In this document: positions 26,558 through 35,329 of the stretch, one piece after another
How positions within the stretch are numbered: position 1 is the first letter of the stretch
Layout of the letters: every line of letters begins with the position of its first letter
NCBI GenBank assembly: GCA_900549825.1
Contig: URQB01000009.1
Span: 1 to 64,000 of the forward strand
Source: an uncultured Oscillospiraceae bacterium
GTDB lineage: Bacteria; Bacillota; Clostridia; Oscillospirales; Acutalibacteraceae
DNA: 64,000 bases
Direction: 5' to 3'
Position numbers and translations under genes: made by a program
The notes under the pieces: model-generated
What the model was told of the DNA's origin: nothing
Databases searched by the model: none
The model's input: the letters and a program-made list of their open reading frames with translations, nothing else

Positions 26558-27676
26558 ATGGAACCAATCGGGCTTTATCTGCACATTCCATTTTGCCGCG
26601 GGAAGTGCCCCTATTGTGATTTTTACTCCATGCGTGCGGATGCAGAGCGCATGGATACATATACGAAGGCATTGGAAGAAACATTGGCAACCTGTGCGGC
26701 ACGCACGGGAAGGGCGGCGGACACATTCTATTTTGGCGGCGGGACGCCGTCCCTGCTGGGGGGGAAACGGATTGCCTCCCTTGTGGATACTGCGCGGGCG
26801 CATTACGGATTGGCGGATGCGGAGATCACGGTAGAGTGCAATCCCTCCGACACCGACGGGCGCTTATTTGAAATGCTGGCGCGCGCAGGGGTCAACCGGA
26901 TTTCGCTGGGACTTCAGTCCGCCGTGGACGGGGAGCGGAAAGCGCTGGGCCGCCGCGCGGGAGTACGGGAGGTGGCGGAGTGCCTAAGGCTTGCTAAGGC
27001 GGCGGGCATCACAAATCTTTCGCTCGACCTGATGCTCGGCATTCCGGGACAGACGGTGGACAGCCTGCGCCGTTCCATCGATTTTTGCGTGCAGGCCGGG
27101 GTGACGCATATCAGCGCATATCTTCTGAAAATTGAGGAAGGGACGCTGTTCGCCCGAAGGCAGGAAAAACTTTCCCTGCCGGACGAGGACGCGGTGTGCG
27201 ATTTTTATGAGCAGGCATGCGAGTCGCTTTCTGAAGCGGGTTTCCGGCAATATGAGATCTCGAACTTCGCGCAGCCCGGCTTTGAAAGCCGCCACAACTT
27301 GAAATACTGGAATGCGGAGGAATACCTGGGCCTCGGCGCGTCGGCGCACTCCTTCCTGGAGGGGAAGCGCTTTTTCTATCCGCGCGATATCGACGCATTT
27401 CTCCGTGGGGAAGCACCTGTGCCGGATGGAGCGGGCGGCGGCTTCGAAGAATATGCAATGCTGCGCCTGCGCCTGACAGAGGGCCTGCGGGAGGATTTGC
27501 TCAGCAGGCGCTATGGATGCGGCATTCCCGATGAAATGCGCAGGGCGGCGCAGCAGCTTGCAGGCTACGGCCTGCTGGAGCAGAATGAGGGAGGAATCCG
27601 GCTGACCCGGAAGGGTTTTTTGCTCTCTAACGCGGTGATTGCAGAATTGCTGTATGATGCCGATGCTGCGGATTGA
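26558..27676 (+). CDS. hemW: HemW-like radical SAM protein
   Basis: The 372-residue protein has the radical SAM cluster motif C13-x3-C17-x2-C20 (CRGKCPYCDF) directly at the N-terminus, as in HemW. HemN is longer at this end and has an extra cysteine. Other features are FGGGTPSLL (SAM-binding GGE-like motif), VECNPSDTD, GLQSAVD, DLMLGIPGQT and the C-terminal HemN domain (LRLTEGL). HemW binds haem and is thought to act as a haem chaperone rather than a coproporphyrinogen dehydrogenase. The start ATG follows GGAGGGGG. It is not in an operon with haem genes. Confidence 0.9.
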   Translation: MEPIGLYLHIPFCRGKCPYCDFYSMRADAERMDTYTKALEETLATCAARTGRAADTFYFGGGTPSLLGGKRIASLVDTARAHYGLADAEITVECNPSDTDGRLFEMLARAGVNRISLGLQSAVDGERKALGRRAGVREVAECLRLAKAAGITNLSLDLMLGIPGQTVDSLRRSIDFCVQAGVTHISAYLLKIEEGTLFARRQEKLSLPDEDAVCDFYEQACESLSEAGFRQYEISNFAQPGFESRHNLKYWNAEEYLGLGASAHSFLEGKRFFYPRDIDAFLRGEAPVPDGAGGGFEEYAMLRLRLTEGLREDLLSRRYGCGIPDEMRRAAQQLAGYGLLEQNEGGIRLTRKGFLLSNAVIAELLYDADAAD

Positions 27677-27738
27677 ATGGGGAGACGCTGGGTTTAGCGT
27701 GGATGGTTTGATTCCATTCTGTATCTTGTTAAACTGAA

Positions 27739-27768
27739 CGCCTCGTTCCACCGAAATGGAACGAGGCG
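27739..27768 (+). terminator. Hairpin downstream of hemW
   Basis: CGCCTCGTTCCA (27739-27750) pairs perfectly with TGGAACGAGGCG (27757-27768). There is no T-run; the conserved flank GCTCAGCTTGTCGATAAAGG follows. The same stem sequence occurs at 51071-51104. Confidence 0.6.
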
Positions 27769-27870
27769 GCTCAGCTTGTCGATAAAGGCTAAGAGAAGAA
27801 AAAGTGTACAAAAAAGCATGGTTTCTGACCGCTTTCGTAACCGGCATCTTTACCCTTGACCGGAAAGAAG
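27769..27870 (+). repeat. Dispersed intergenic repeat R2
   Basis: It is nearly identical to the minus strand of 18405-18498: flank TCGATAAAG, TAAGAGAAGAAAAA, AGCATGGTTTCTGA, AACCGGCATCTTT. Differences between the two copies inside ATGGTTTCTGAY are few. Bases 27871-28020 hold no recognisable gene. Confidence 0.75.
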
Positions 27871-28023
27871 GCCAGCTACGCTGTTGCCGCTATAGAAACG
27901 CCCGCCGGCATCGAAAATGGCAGCGCACGGTCAGAGATCAGGCAATGCAGCGCAAACAGCAGCAATGCTCCGCTGCTGAAGAACCGAAATCGATTTAATA
28001 AGCTTCTCCCTTTGCTCATACAA

Positions 28024-28056
28024 AGAAAGGGCAAAACAGTCCCTCCCGCCCTTGTC
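28024..28056 (-). terminator. Possible terminator after the foldase lipoprotein
   Basis: On the minus strand AAGGGC pairs with GCCCTT across a long loop, followed by TCTTTG. The stem is weak. Confidence 0.35.
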
Positions 28057-28070
28057 TGGTAATTTCCTTG

Positions 28071-29120
28071 TCAGGCGGCCGGTTCCGTCTGCTGGGGCTG
28101 TGAGGCGCCTGTGCTTTCAGCCCCGCTGGCCGCCTGAGCTGTGCCGCTCCCCTGCGTATGCTTTTCATCCACCGCCTTTTCGCACCGTTTGAGCGTCCCG
28201 CCTTTTTCATCCACTTCAAAGGAATTCTCCCGCTCCTGCAGAAGCTTCTCAAAGTCTTCTCCCTTCATGCTCTGCAGCACGTCTGTACGGTACTGGGTGA
28301 AATAGCGTCCTTCATCACCCAAAGCATCCATCTTCTGTACCACGTAAAGAAACGTAGAGAGAGTAATCACCTTCACATCCCCGTTCTTCATCGCCGCAGC
28401 CTGCTCATAAAAGCCCTCCGGATAATCCGTATTTTGGCTGTCGATCACTGATGCGGTCAATTCGCCGGCACTGGCGCTGTTTTGAGACTCCAGATACTTT
28501 GTATTGATCTCCTCGATCGAGGTGCCCTTTCGGATATCCTCCGCCATGGTATTGAATTGCTGTTTGATCGCCGCAATGCGTTCATCGCTGAGCGCCACCG
28601 GCTCTCCCGCATCATTCGTGTCGGTCAGATAACCGTTGATTGATTTAAAAACGACAAAGTGTGAGGAAAAATAGGCCTTCAGCTCCTCATCCGCTACCGG
28701 CTGCAGGCCGCCGGCCCCATAATAAGCCTCCAGCAGGAGCGCCCTGCGCTCCTCGTTTTCCCGCACCTTCATCAACGTCTGCTTGCTGATCCCCAAACTC
28801 GTATAATACGTGCTGAAAAATTTCCACTGCTGATTGACCCAGGCGGATGCAGAGGCCTCCTGCTTTGTCTGCAAGGAAAGGGAAAGCTCTGCCGCCAGTG
28901 TGTTGACCGCCACATATTCCTTGCAAAGATTGACCGCATTCTCCCGCGCGTCGCCCGGATCGGTCTCGGGAGAGCGCTTTACAAGATCATAGTAGTAGGT
29001 ATAAATTTCGCTGCTGATCTGCGCGCCGCCGATGGAAAGCGCCGTCCTGGGGCTGCTGCAGGCGGTCAGAAGCGTAATGAACAGCGTCAGCGCCGACACG
29101 GCGCACAGGATTCGTTTCAT
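28071..29120 (-). CDS. Lipoprotein with SurA/PrsA-like foldase architecture
   Basis: The 349-residue secreted protein has a lipobox LLTAC (Cys about residue 21). A helical N-domain and a central region resembling SurA-N/parvulin foldases (ELKAYFSSHFVVFK, VKVITLSTFLYVVQKMD) follow. The C-terminal tail is Ser/Thr/Gln-rich. The parvulin core is not crisp enough to claim prolyl isomerase activity. GGAGG lies five bases before the chosen ATG. It probably assists folding of exported proteins at the outer face of the membrane. It is divergent from the aminotransferase gene. Confidence 0.65.
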   Translation of the reverse strand: MKRILCAVSALTLFITLLTACSSPRTALSIGGAQISSEIYTYYYDLVKRSPETDPGDARENAVNLCKEYVAVNTLAAELSLSLQTKQEASASAWVNQQWKFFSTYYTSLGISKQTLMKVRENEERRALLLEAYYGAGGLQPVADEELKAYFSSHFVVFKSINGYLTDTNDAGEPVALSDERIAAIKQQFNTMAEDIRKGTSIEEINTKYLESQNSASAGELTASVIDSQNTDYPEGFYEQAAAMKNGDVKVITLSTFLYVVQKMDALGDEGRYFTQYRTDVLQSMKGEDFEKLLQERENSFEVDEKGGTLKRCEKAVDEKHTQGSGTAQAASGAESTGASQPQQTEPAA

Positions 29121-29245
29121 AGCTACCTCCATTAATCCACCGGCCAAACCGGCGCTTTACACGATACCCCTCTCGCAGGGCATGTCCACTGGCTCTGATT
29201 ATACATCATCGCCGGGAAAAAGTCCACAAACGCCGCCTCCGCCCC

Positions 29246-29274
29246 TTTAAAAACCGTGCGGACTATGTTAGAAT
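29246..29274 (+). promoter_or_regulatory. Promoter of the aminotransferase-trpS unit
   Basis: TTTAAA (29246-29251) and TAGAAT (29269-29274) are 17 bases apart, 34 bases before the aminotransferase start. Confidence 0.6.
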
Positions 29275-29308
29275 AATCGTATTCTGATAGAACAAATGGG
29301 GTATTCAT

Positions 29309-30493
29309 ATGCAATTCGAATTTTCTGACCGCATTTCCACCCTCCAGCCCTCCGCAATCCGCGAGATTCTGAAAGCGACCTCCCAGCCCGGCGTCATCCC
29401 TTTTGCAGCCGGAAATCCCGCGCCGGAGGCCTTCCCGGCGGAGGAAGTGCGCGAAATAACGGAAAAGCTGCTCTCCGAGCGCCCGATCGACTGCCTGCAA
29501 TACGGGGTCACAGAGGGCTATACGCCTCTGCGCGAGCGCATCTCCGCCTATATGAGGCAAAAGCACAAGATCGGCCGGGATTTCGACAGCCTGATCATCA
29601 CCTCGGGCGCACAGCAGGTGATGGACCTTGCCACAAAGGCGCTGTGCAATGAGGGCGATACTGTCATTTGCGAAGCGCCCTCCTTCATCGGCTCCCTCAA
29701 CTGCTTCCGCTCCTATAACGCGAATCTGCGCGGCATTCCCGTGCAGGCAGACGGCATGGATGTGGACGAGCTCGAACGGGCGCTCAAAGAGGAGAAAAAC
29801 ATCCGGTTTATCTATACGATCCCGAACTTCCAGAACCCGGCGGGCGTAACCATGTCGCTTGCAAAGCGCAGACGGGTCTATGAGCTTGCAAAGCAGTACG
29901 GCGTGCTCGTCATTGAGGACAATCCCTACGGCGATCTGCGCGTCGCGGGTGAGCACGTGCCCGCGATCAAGAGCTTTGATGAGGAGGGCATCGTTATCTA
30001 TGCTGGCTCCTTCTCCAAGATCCTTTCTCCCGGTATGCGCGTGGGTTATACGATCGCACCTGCGCCGCTGATCGCCAAGATGACCGTCGGCAAGCAGGCG
30101 GCGGACGTCCATACGCCCATGCTCTGCCAGCTGATCGTAGACGAATGGATGGCGCATTGCGATATGGAGGCGCACATTCAGAAGATTTGCGGTATTTATC
30201 GCAAAAAGCTCAATCTGATGTGTGATCTGATCGACAGCGAGCTTGGCGATTTCGTTACCTACAACCGGCCGGAGGGCGGCCTGTTCATCTGGTGCGCCCT
30301 GCCCGAAAGCGTCGACATGGCAAGATTCTGCCAGGTAGCAGTGGATAACAAGGTCGCCGTCGTCCCCGGCTCCGCCTTCATGACGCATGAAAACGATCCG
30401 ACCCAGTGCTTCCGCCTGAATTTCTCTACGCCTACAGACGAGGCGATCGTCAGGGGCATGCAGATTCTGGGCCAGGTCAAAAAACAATTTTAA
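29309..30493 (+). CDS. PLP-dependent aminotransferase, 2-aminoadipate/aromatic (LysN/Aro8-like) type
   Basis: The 394-residue fold-type I enzyme belongs to the class I/II group. Features are AAGNPAPEAFP near the start, TSGAQQVMDL (phosphate loop), IPNFQNPAG, VIEDNPYGDLR with the PLP-ring Asp, and AGSFSKILSPGMRVGY with the Schiff-base lysine. The pattern matches the MocR/LysN branch without a DNA-binding domain. These transaminate 2-aminoadipate, leucine or aromatic amino acids with broad specificity. The trpS gene starts 25 bases later, so the two are probably co-transcribed. Confidence 0.9.
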   Translation: MQFEFSDRISTLQPSAIREILKATSQPGVIPFAAGNPAPEAFPAEEVREITEKLLSERPIDCLQYGVTEGYTPLRERISAYMRQKHKIGRDFDSLIITSGAQQVMDLATKALCNEGDTVICEAPSFIGSLNCFRSYNANLRGIPVQADGMDVDELERALKEEKNIRFIYTIPNFQNPAGVTMSLAKRRRVYELAKQYGVLVIEDNPYGDLRVAGEHVPAIKSFDEEGIVIYAGSFSKILSPGMRVGYTIAPAPLIAKMTVGKQAADVHTPMLCQLIVDEWMAHCDMEAHIQKICGIYRKKLNLMCDLIDSELGDFVTYNRPEGGLFIWCALPESVDMARFCQVAVDNKVAVVPGSAFMTHENDPTQCFRLNFSTPTDEAIVRGMQILGQVKKQF

Positions 30494-30518
30494 GTTTAGA
30501 AAGTGGTGACGAAACCAT

Positions 30519-31523
30519 ATGGAACAACAGCCTGAACGCAGAAAACGAATCCTGAGTGCGATCCAGCCCAGCGGGATCCCAACGCTCGGCAATTATCTCG
30601 GTGCCCTAAAAAACTGGGTTTCCATGTCAGAGGAATACGACTGCGCCTACGCGGTCGCGGATCTGCATGCGATCACGGTCCGGCAGAATCCGGCAGACCT
30701 GCGCCACCGCACGCTCGAATTATACGCCCTGCTGCTCGCCATAGGCCTCGATCCGGAGAAGAATCTCGTCTTTATCCAGAGCCAGGTGCCAACTCATGCG
30801 CAGCTTGCCTGGGTGCTCAACTGCTATACCCAGTTCGGAGAGATGTCGCGCATGACGCAGTTTAAGGATAAATCCGCACAGCACGCGGATAATGTCAACG
30901 TCGGCCTGTTCGCCTATCCGGTCCTCATGGCGGCGGATATCCTGCTCTATCAGGCGGATTTTGTCCCTGTCGGCGCGGATCAGAAGCAGCATCTGGAGAT
31001 CACCCGCGATATTGCGGGCCGCTTCAACGGCATTTACGGCAATGTGTTTACGATTCCCGAGCCCTATATCGGCAAGGAGGGCGCGCGTGTGATGTCCCTG
31101 CAGGAGCCGGAGAAGAAGATGAGCAAATCCGATCCGAATGTCAACGGCTTTATCTCCATGCTCGACACGCCGGACGTTATCCTGCGGAAATGCAAGCGCG
31201 CCGTTACGGATTCCGAATCCCGCGTGGCCTATGAAGAGGGGCGCGGCGGGATCAACAACCTGATGGGGATTTACAGCTGCTGCACCGGCAAGCCAATGGC
31301 GCAGATCGAGGCGGAATTTGAGGGGAAAGGCTACGGCGATTTTAAAATCGCGGTTGCCGAAGCGGTGATTGAAGAGCTGCGGCCCGTTCAGGAGCGCTTC
31401 CATGAATATATGGACAATCCCGACTATATCCGCAGCTGTGCGGCAAAGGGAGCGGAGGCTGCCCAGCACATCTCCCGGCGCACGCTGGATCAGGTGATGA
31501 AAAAGGTCGGCTTTGTGCTGTAA
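30519..31523 (+). CDS. trpS: Tryptophanyl-tRNA synthetase
   Basis: The 334-residue class I synthetase charges tRNA-Trp. SAIQPSGIPTLGNYLGA is the HIGH region, with the usual TrpRS PxxxGNxLG form. ADLHAIT and VGADQKQHLEITRD bind tryptophan and ATP, and KKMSKSDPN is the KMSKS loop. Length matches bacterial TrpRS (~330). It sits 25 bases behind the aminotransferase gene, and no T-box leader is seen before either. Confidence 0.97.
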   Translation: MEQQPERRKRILSAIQPSGIPTLGNYLGALKNWVSMSEEYDCAYAVADLHAITVRQNPADLRHRTLELYALLLAIGLDPEKNLVFIQSQVPTHAQLAWVLNCYTQFGEMSRMTQFKDKSAQHADNVNVGLFAYPVLMAADILLYQADFVPVGADQKQHLEITRDIAGRFNGIYGNVFTIPEPYIGKEGARVMSLQEPEKKMSKSDPNVNGFISMLDTPDVILRKCKRAVTDSESRVAYEEGRGGINNLMGIYSCCTGKPMAQIEAEFEGKGYGDFKIAVAEAVIEELRPVQERFHEYMDNPDYIRSCAAKGAEAAQHISRRTLDQVMKKVGFVL

Positions 31524-31700
31524 GCTCCTGGGAGACGCTTGTTTCAGGATCGTTCAGCGACGCTCTGTAAAGCGCTGATCGCGGACAGACTCTTCGGCAA
31601 GGGCCCATTGGAATCGCGGAAGCCTTGCTTCTGGCATAACGCGCAGGCTCTTGTCCCATCATTTTTTTGTGGCTGTTCTGCAGATGCAAACTAGGAGGTA

Positions 31701-32348
31701 GTGACAATAGCTGATTTGAATTCATGGCTTCTGTATTTGGCATGCGCTGCGCTGGGATACCTGCTGGGCAACGTCCAGTTTGCGGTAATTATCAGCCGCC
31801 TGAAATACAAAGACGACGTACGGAATCACGGCAGCGGCAATGCGGGCAGCACCAATATGCTGCGCGTATTCGGCCTGCGCTCCGGCTTGGTCACATTCAT
31901 TGGGGATCTGCTGAAAGGAATTCTTGGGGTGCTGATTGGCCGTTGGATTGCGGGCGAGGTTGGGGGCTACGTCTGTGCGCTGTTTGTGGTGTTGGGTCAC
32001 GATTTTCCCGTATTCTTAAGGTTTAAGGGGGGCAAGGGCGTTGCGGCGTCGCTTGGCGCGATTTGGATGATCCGCCCGCTTTATGGGTTGGCCGTCACGC
32101 TTGCCGCCGTTGTGCTGATCCTGCTGTTTCATATAATATCCGTGGCTTCGATGGCTGGTTCCGCGCTTTTTCTGCTTTTGGCGCTGATCTTTGAGTGGGG
32201 TAACTGGCCGCTTGCTGCGCTTGCTTTTCTGCTCTGGGCGCTGATCATGGTTCGCCATTGGGAAAATACCCTGCGGCTGGCACGGGGAGAGGAAAATAAA
32301 TTTTCCCTGAGGTCGAAAAATAGTGCCCCTCCAAACGGCAAGAAATAG
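31701..32348 (+). CDS. plsY: Acyl-phosphate:glycerol-3-phosphate acyltransferase PlsY
   Basis: The 215-residue integral membrane enzyme transfers an acyl group from acyl-phosphate to glycerol-3-phosphate, the first step of phospholipid synthesis. The three PlsY motifs are present: HGSGNAGSTNMLR (about 42-54), GHDFPVFLRFKGGKGVA (about 97-113) and VASMAG region. There are about five membrane helices. The GTG at 31701 is only two bases after AGGAGG; an ATA at 31707 would have eight-base spacing, so the true start is uncertain. The 177 bases after trpS hold no feature I recognise. Confidence 0.94.
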   Translation: MTIADLNSWLLYLACAALGYLLGNVQFAVIISRLKYKDDVRNHGSGNAGSTNMLRVFGLRSGLVTFIGDLLKGILGVLIGRWIAGEVGGYVCALFVVLGHDFPVFLRFKGGKGVAASLGAIWMIRPLYGLAVTLAAVVLILLFHIISVASMAGSALFLLLALIFEWGNWPLAALAFLLWALIMVRHWENTLRLARGEENKFSLRSKNSAPPNGKK

Positions 32349-32447
32349 CCGTGTGCTTTCTGAATCGGGCAGGCACGAGCTCCCCTTGCAGGCGATGTCA
32401 GGCTGGGTCCCTTTGCGCTGTAGTCGCTGCATTATCACAAAAACAAA

Positions 32448-32485
32448 CCGCCGCAAATGCATATTGTTGCATTTGCGGCGGTTTT
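32448..32485. terminator. Bidirectional terminator between plsY and the DUF218 gene
   Basis: A perfect 14-bp stem (32448-32461 with 32468-32481) has T-rich tracts on both sides (TTTTCTT on plus, TTTGTTTTT on minus). Confidence 0.9.
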
Positions 32486-32510
32486 CTTCCCGATCCAAAA
32501 TAAATTACGG

Positions 32511-33221
32511 TCAAACCTGATCATCCGTCTGCGCCCCGCTTCCATTGATTGGAATCGCTTCGCCCAGATACGTCGGCTCCGGCTTGACGATTGCAGTAAA
32601 GAAATCCTTAACGCGTGCCAGAAATTCCCGTGCATTGTTATAAACCGCACTGCTGTATGGCCGCGGATCGGACGCAACGCCGTACGCCTCCAGCCCCAAT
32701 GCCCGTGCGGCATAAACCGCACGGTAAAGATGATATTTCTGCGTGACGATAATCACTTTTTTGGCCTGAAACACATCCCGCGCGCGATACATCGTCTCAT
32801 AGGTAGAAAAGCCTGCGTGATCCATAAACACGTCGTCTGCATCAACGCCTATCTCCACTGCGTATTTCTTCATAGCGTTGACCTCGTCGTAATCCTTCTG
32901 CCCGTGATCCCCGCTCATCAGGATTTTTTTCGCGCCGCCGCGTTCGTAAACGTCAATCGCGCCGAGCACCCGGTCCTCCAGCATGTGGCTGAGCGTATCC
33001 TTCCCCCATACCATCGCGCCCAGGGCAATCACGCAATCCGCGCCCACCTGAGCTGTCTCCTGCGGCTCTATGATATACCGCCGCGCGCTGCCTACGACGA
33101 TCCCGTTGATAACAAACGGGGAAAGCACCCCCAGAATCAGCAAAATACAAACAGCGGCGAGCACACGCTTTTTCCCCTTTGATAACTTTTGCAGCCGGGA
33201 AGGCCGCTTTCCTTTTCGCAT
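32511..33221 (-). CDS. SanA/YdcF-like DUF218 membrane-anchored protein
   Basis: The 236-residue protein has a basic N-terminus, a single membrane helix (about 20-42), and an extracytoplasmic DUF218 domain. Its family features are ADCVIALGAMV, SHMLEDRVLGAIDVYE, KKILMSGDHG, MDHAGFSTYETM and IVTQKYHLYRAVY. SanA/YdcF proteins are tied to envelope integrity; their chemistry is not settled. It lies 29 bases downstream of prfB on the same strand. Confidence 0.88.
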   Translation of the reverse strand: MRKGKRPSRLQKLSKGKKRVLAAVCILLILGVLSPFVINGIVVGSARRYIIEPQETAQVGADCVIALGAMVWGKDTLSHMLEDRVLGAIDVYERGGAKKILMSGDHGQKDYDEVNAMKKYAVEIGVDADDVFMDHAGFSTYETMYRARDVFQAKKVIIVTQKYHLYRAVYAARALGLEAYGVASDPRPYSSAVYNNAREFLARVKDFFTAIVKPEPTYLGEAIPINGSGAQTDDQV

Positions 33222-33250
33222 AAAGTTCCCCCGCTTGGTTCCAGCCCTGA

Positions 33251-34375
33251 TTAATCCTTCTTTTCCAGTTTTTCAAGCGACTCCATTTTCAGATACGCAT
33301 TGATAAAGCCGTCGAGATCGCCATCCATCACAGCGTTGATATTGCCGGATTCATAGCCCGTGCGGTGATCCTTCACCAGCGTATAGGGCATGAATACATA
33401 GGAGCGGATCTGGCTGCCCCAGCCGATCTCCTTTTGATCGCCCTTGATATCCTCGATCTTATCCAGATGCTCGCGCTCCTTGATCTCCACCAGCTTCGAT
33501 TTGAGCATGCGCATCGCAACCTCGCGGTTCTGATGCTGGCTGCGCTCCACCTGGCAGGATACGACGATCCCCGTGGGGATATGCGTCAGGCGCACGGCAG
33601 AGGAAGTTTTATTGACCTTCTGCCCGCCCGCGCCGCTCGCGCGGTAGACATCCATTTTGATATCCTCCGGATTGATCTCCACATCGAAGGTATCGTCGAT
33701 TTCGGGCATGACCTCCAGAGATGCAAAAGAGGTATGCCTGCGCCCCGAGGAGTCGAACGGAGACACGCGCACCAGCCGGTGCACGCCCATCTCGCTGCGC
33801 AGGAATCCGTATGCGTTCAGTCCCTCCACCAGCAAAACAGCCGATTTGAGGCCCGCCTCGTCGCCATCCAGGAAATCGAGCGTGCTCACCTTGAAGCCGT
33901 GGCGCTCTCCCCAGTGATTATACATGCGAAAAAGCATCTCCGCCCAATCCTGCGCCTCTGTGCCGCCTGCACCCGCATGGAAGGTGAGAATCGCGTTTTT
34001 GGAGTCGAACTCGCCGCTAAGCAGCGTCGAGAGCGTCTGAGATTCTATCTCTTTCTTTATTTTTTTCACGCTCTCCTGGCACTCAGGCAGGAGGCTCAGG
34101 TCGCCCTCCTCATCGGCCAGCTCAATCATCACAAGCGCATCGTCGAAATCGGATTTCAGCGTCTCATAGGCGGAAATCCGGTTTTTGAGCATACTCACGC
34201 GCTGAAGCACCTTTTGGGAGTTGGCGAGATCCTCCCAAAAGCCTTCCGCCGCCGTTTGCTCCTCGAGCCTTGCCACCTCTTTGCGCATTTCCTCCATGCC
34301 GAGCGCGGAGGAAAGCTCCCTGAGGGCGTCTTCATCCTCAAGCAGCTGCAGGCGCAGTTCTTCAAATTGTATCAT
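33251..34375 (-). CDS. prfB: Peptide chain release factor 2
   Basis: The 374-residue factor terminates translation at UGA and UAA. The stop-recognition tripeptide SPF is in VRVSPFDSSGRRHTS, and the catalytic GGQ is in GAGGQKVNKTSSAVR. The reading frame is continuous through the N-terminal coiled region where many bacteria have a UGA-dependent programmed +1 frameshift; no CTTTGA-like slip site is present. The ATG of MIQFEEL was preferred because AAGGA lies eight bases upstream; an ATG nine bases earlier is possible. Confidence 0.96.
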   Translation of the reverse strand: MIQFEELRLQLLEDEDALRELSSALGMEEMRKEVARLEEQTAAEGFWEDLANSQKVLQRVSMLKNRISAYETLKSDFDDALVMIELADEEGDLSLLPECQESVKKIKKEIESQTLSTLLSGEFDSKNAILTFHAGAGGTEAQDWAEMLFRMYNHWGERHGFKVSTLDFLDGDEAGLKSAVLLVEGLNAYGFLRSEMGVHRLVRVSPFDSSGRRHTSFASLEVMPEIDDTFDVEINPEDIKMDVYRASGAGGQKVNKTSSAVRLTHIPTGIVVSCQVERSQHQNREVAMRMLKSKLVEIKEREHLDKIEDIKGDQKEIGWGSQIRSYVFMPYTLVKDHRTGYESGNINAVMDGDLDGFINAYLKMESLEKLEKKD

Positions 34376-34481
34376 CGTATCCATCCTTAATCCATATAGA
34401 TTTTATCTTATGCCAATACGCAATCCATTATAAGTTCGCGGCGGCAGAATGTCAATGCCGCACGGCCGCAGGGCAAAACAA

Positions 34482-34506
34482 TGCGGGCCGTCCGATACGG
34501 CCCGCA
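34482..34506 (-). terminator. Terminator of the thiamine operon
   Basis: TGCGGGCCGT (34482-34491) pairs with ACGGCCCGCA (34497-34506); on the minus strand TTGTTTT follows. Confidence 0.75.
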
Positions 34507-34537
34507 CCTGTTAATCAATCACACTGCTGCTCGGCAT

Positions 34538-35329
34538 CTATCCTGTGATCCCGCTTCGATACATATGGTTCAGCGGCCCATTGCCCTTGCCCAGATTCAG
34601 GGCCGCTTCCAGCGCGCCGGTCAAATATGCCTTCGCCTGCCGGATACTCTCTGGAAGGCTCTCCCCCCGCGCCAGGCCGCATGCGATCGCGGAGGAGAGC
34701 GTGCAGCCGGTTCCGTGCGTATTGGGGTTTTCCACCCGCCTGCCCGGGAACCAGTGCGCTTTTCCGTTTTCAATCAGCAAATCGTCCGCCCTCCCCGTAA
34801 GATGGCCTCCTTTGAGGAGCACTGCCTCTCCCGTCTGCCCGGAAAGAAGCCGCGCGGCGCCTTCCATATCCTCTGCGTTCCGGACAGGCAATCCACAAAG
34901 TGCCTCCGCCTCCGGCAGATTCGGCGTGATGACCCGTGCGAGAGGAAAAAGCTCCTGTTTGAGCAGTTCGATGGCCTGCTCATCAAGCAGCCGGTGCCCG
35001 CTTGTGGACACCATCACCGGATCGAGCACGATATTCTCCGTATGATAAAAACGGAGCCGCTGTGCAACTGCCTGAATCACCGCCGCACTGCCCAGCATAC
35101 CGATTTTGACCGCTTCCGGCCGGATATCCTCGAAAACGCAGTCGATCTGTTGCGCGACAAGGGAGGAAGACACCGCCTCCACAGCGGAAACGCCCAGCGT
35201 ATTCTGCACGGTCAGCGCGGTGACCGCACTCATCGCATACAGCCCATGCACAGTGATCGTCTTGATATCCGCCTGGATTCCCGCCCCGCCGCCCGGGTCT
35301 GATCCGGCGATCGTCAGAACCGTTTTCAC
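34538..35329 (-). CDS. thiD: Hydroxymethylpyrimidine (phosphate) kinase ThiD
   Basis: The 263-residue ribokinase-fold enzyme phosphorylates HMP and HMP-phosphate for thiamine synthesis. Features are VLTIAGSDPGGGAGIQADIK, VQNTLGV, DPVMVSTSG, TPNLPEAEALCG, VLLKGGHL and the catalytic anion-hole THGTGCTLSSAIA. The GTG start overlaps the HAD stop (GTGA) and lies seven bases after GAGGAGG. It is the last gene of the TPP-riboswitch operon. Confidence 0.95.
   Translation of the reverse strand: MKTVLTIAGSDPGGGAGIQADIKTITVHGLYAMSAVTALTVQNTLGVSAVEAVSSSLVAQQIDCVFEDIRPEAVKIGMLGSAAVIQAVAQRLRFYHTENIVLDPVMVSTSGHRLLDEQAIELLKQELFPLARVITPNLPEAEALCGLPVRNAEDMEGAARLLSGQTGEAVLLKGGHLTGRADDLLIENGKAHWFPGRRVENPNTHGTGCTLSSAIACGLARGESLPESIRQAKAYLTGALEAALNLGKGNGPLNHMYRSGITG

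Noticed and set aside
33251..34375. Programmed frameshift in prfB
   Set aside because: The frame is continuous and there is no CTTTGA-type slip site.
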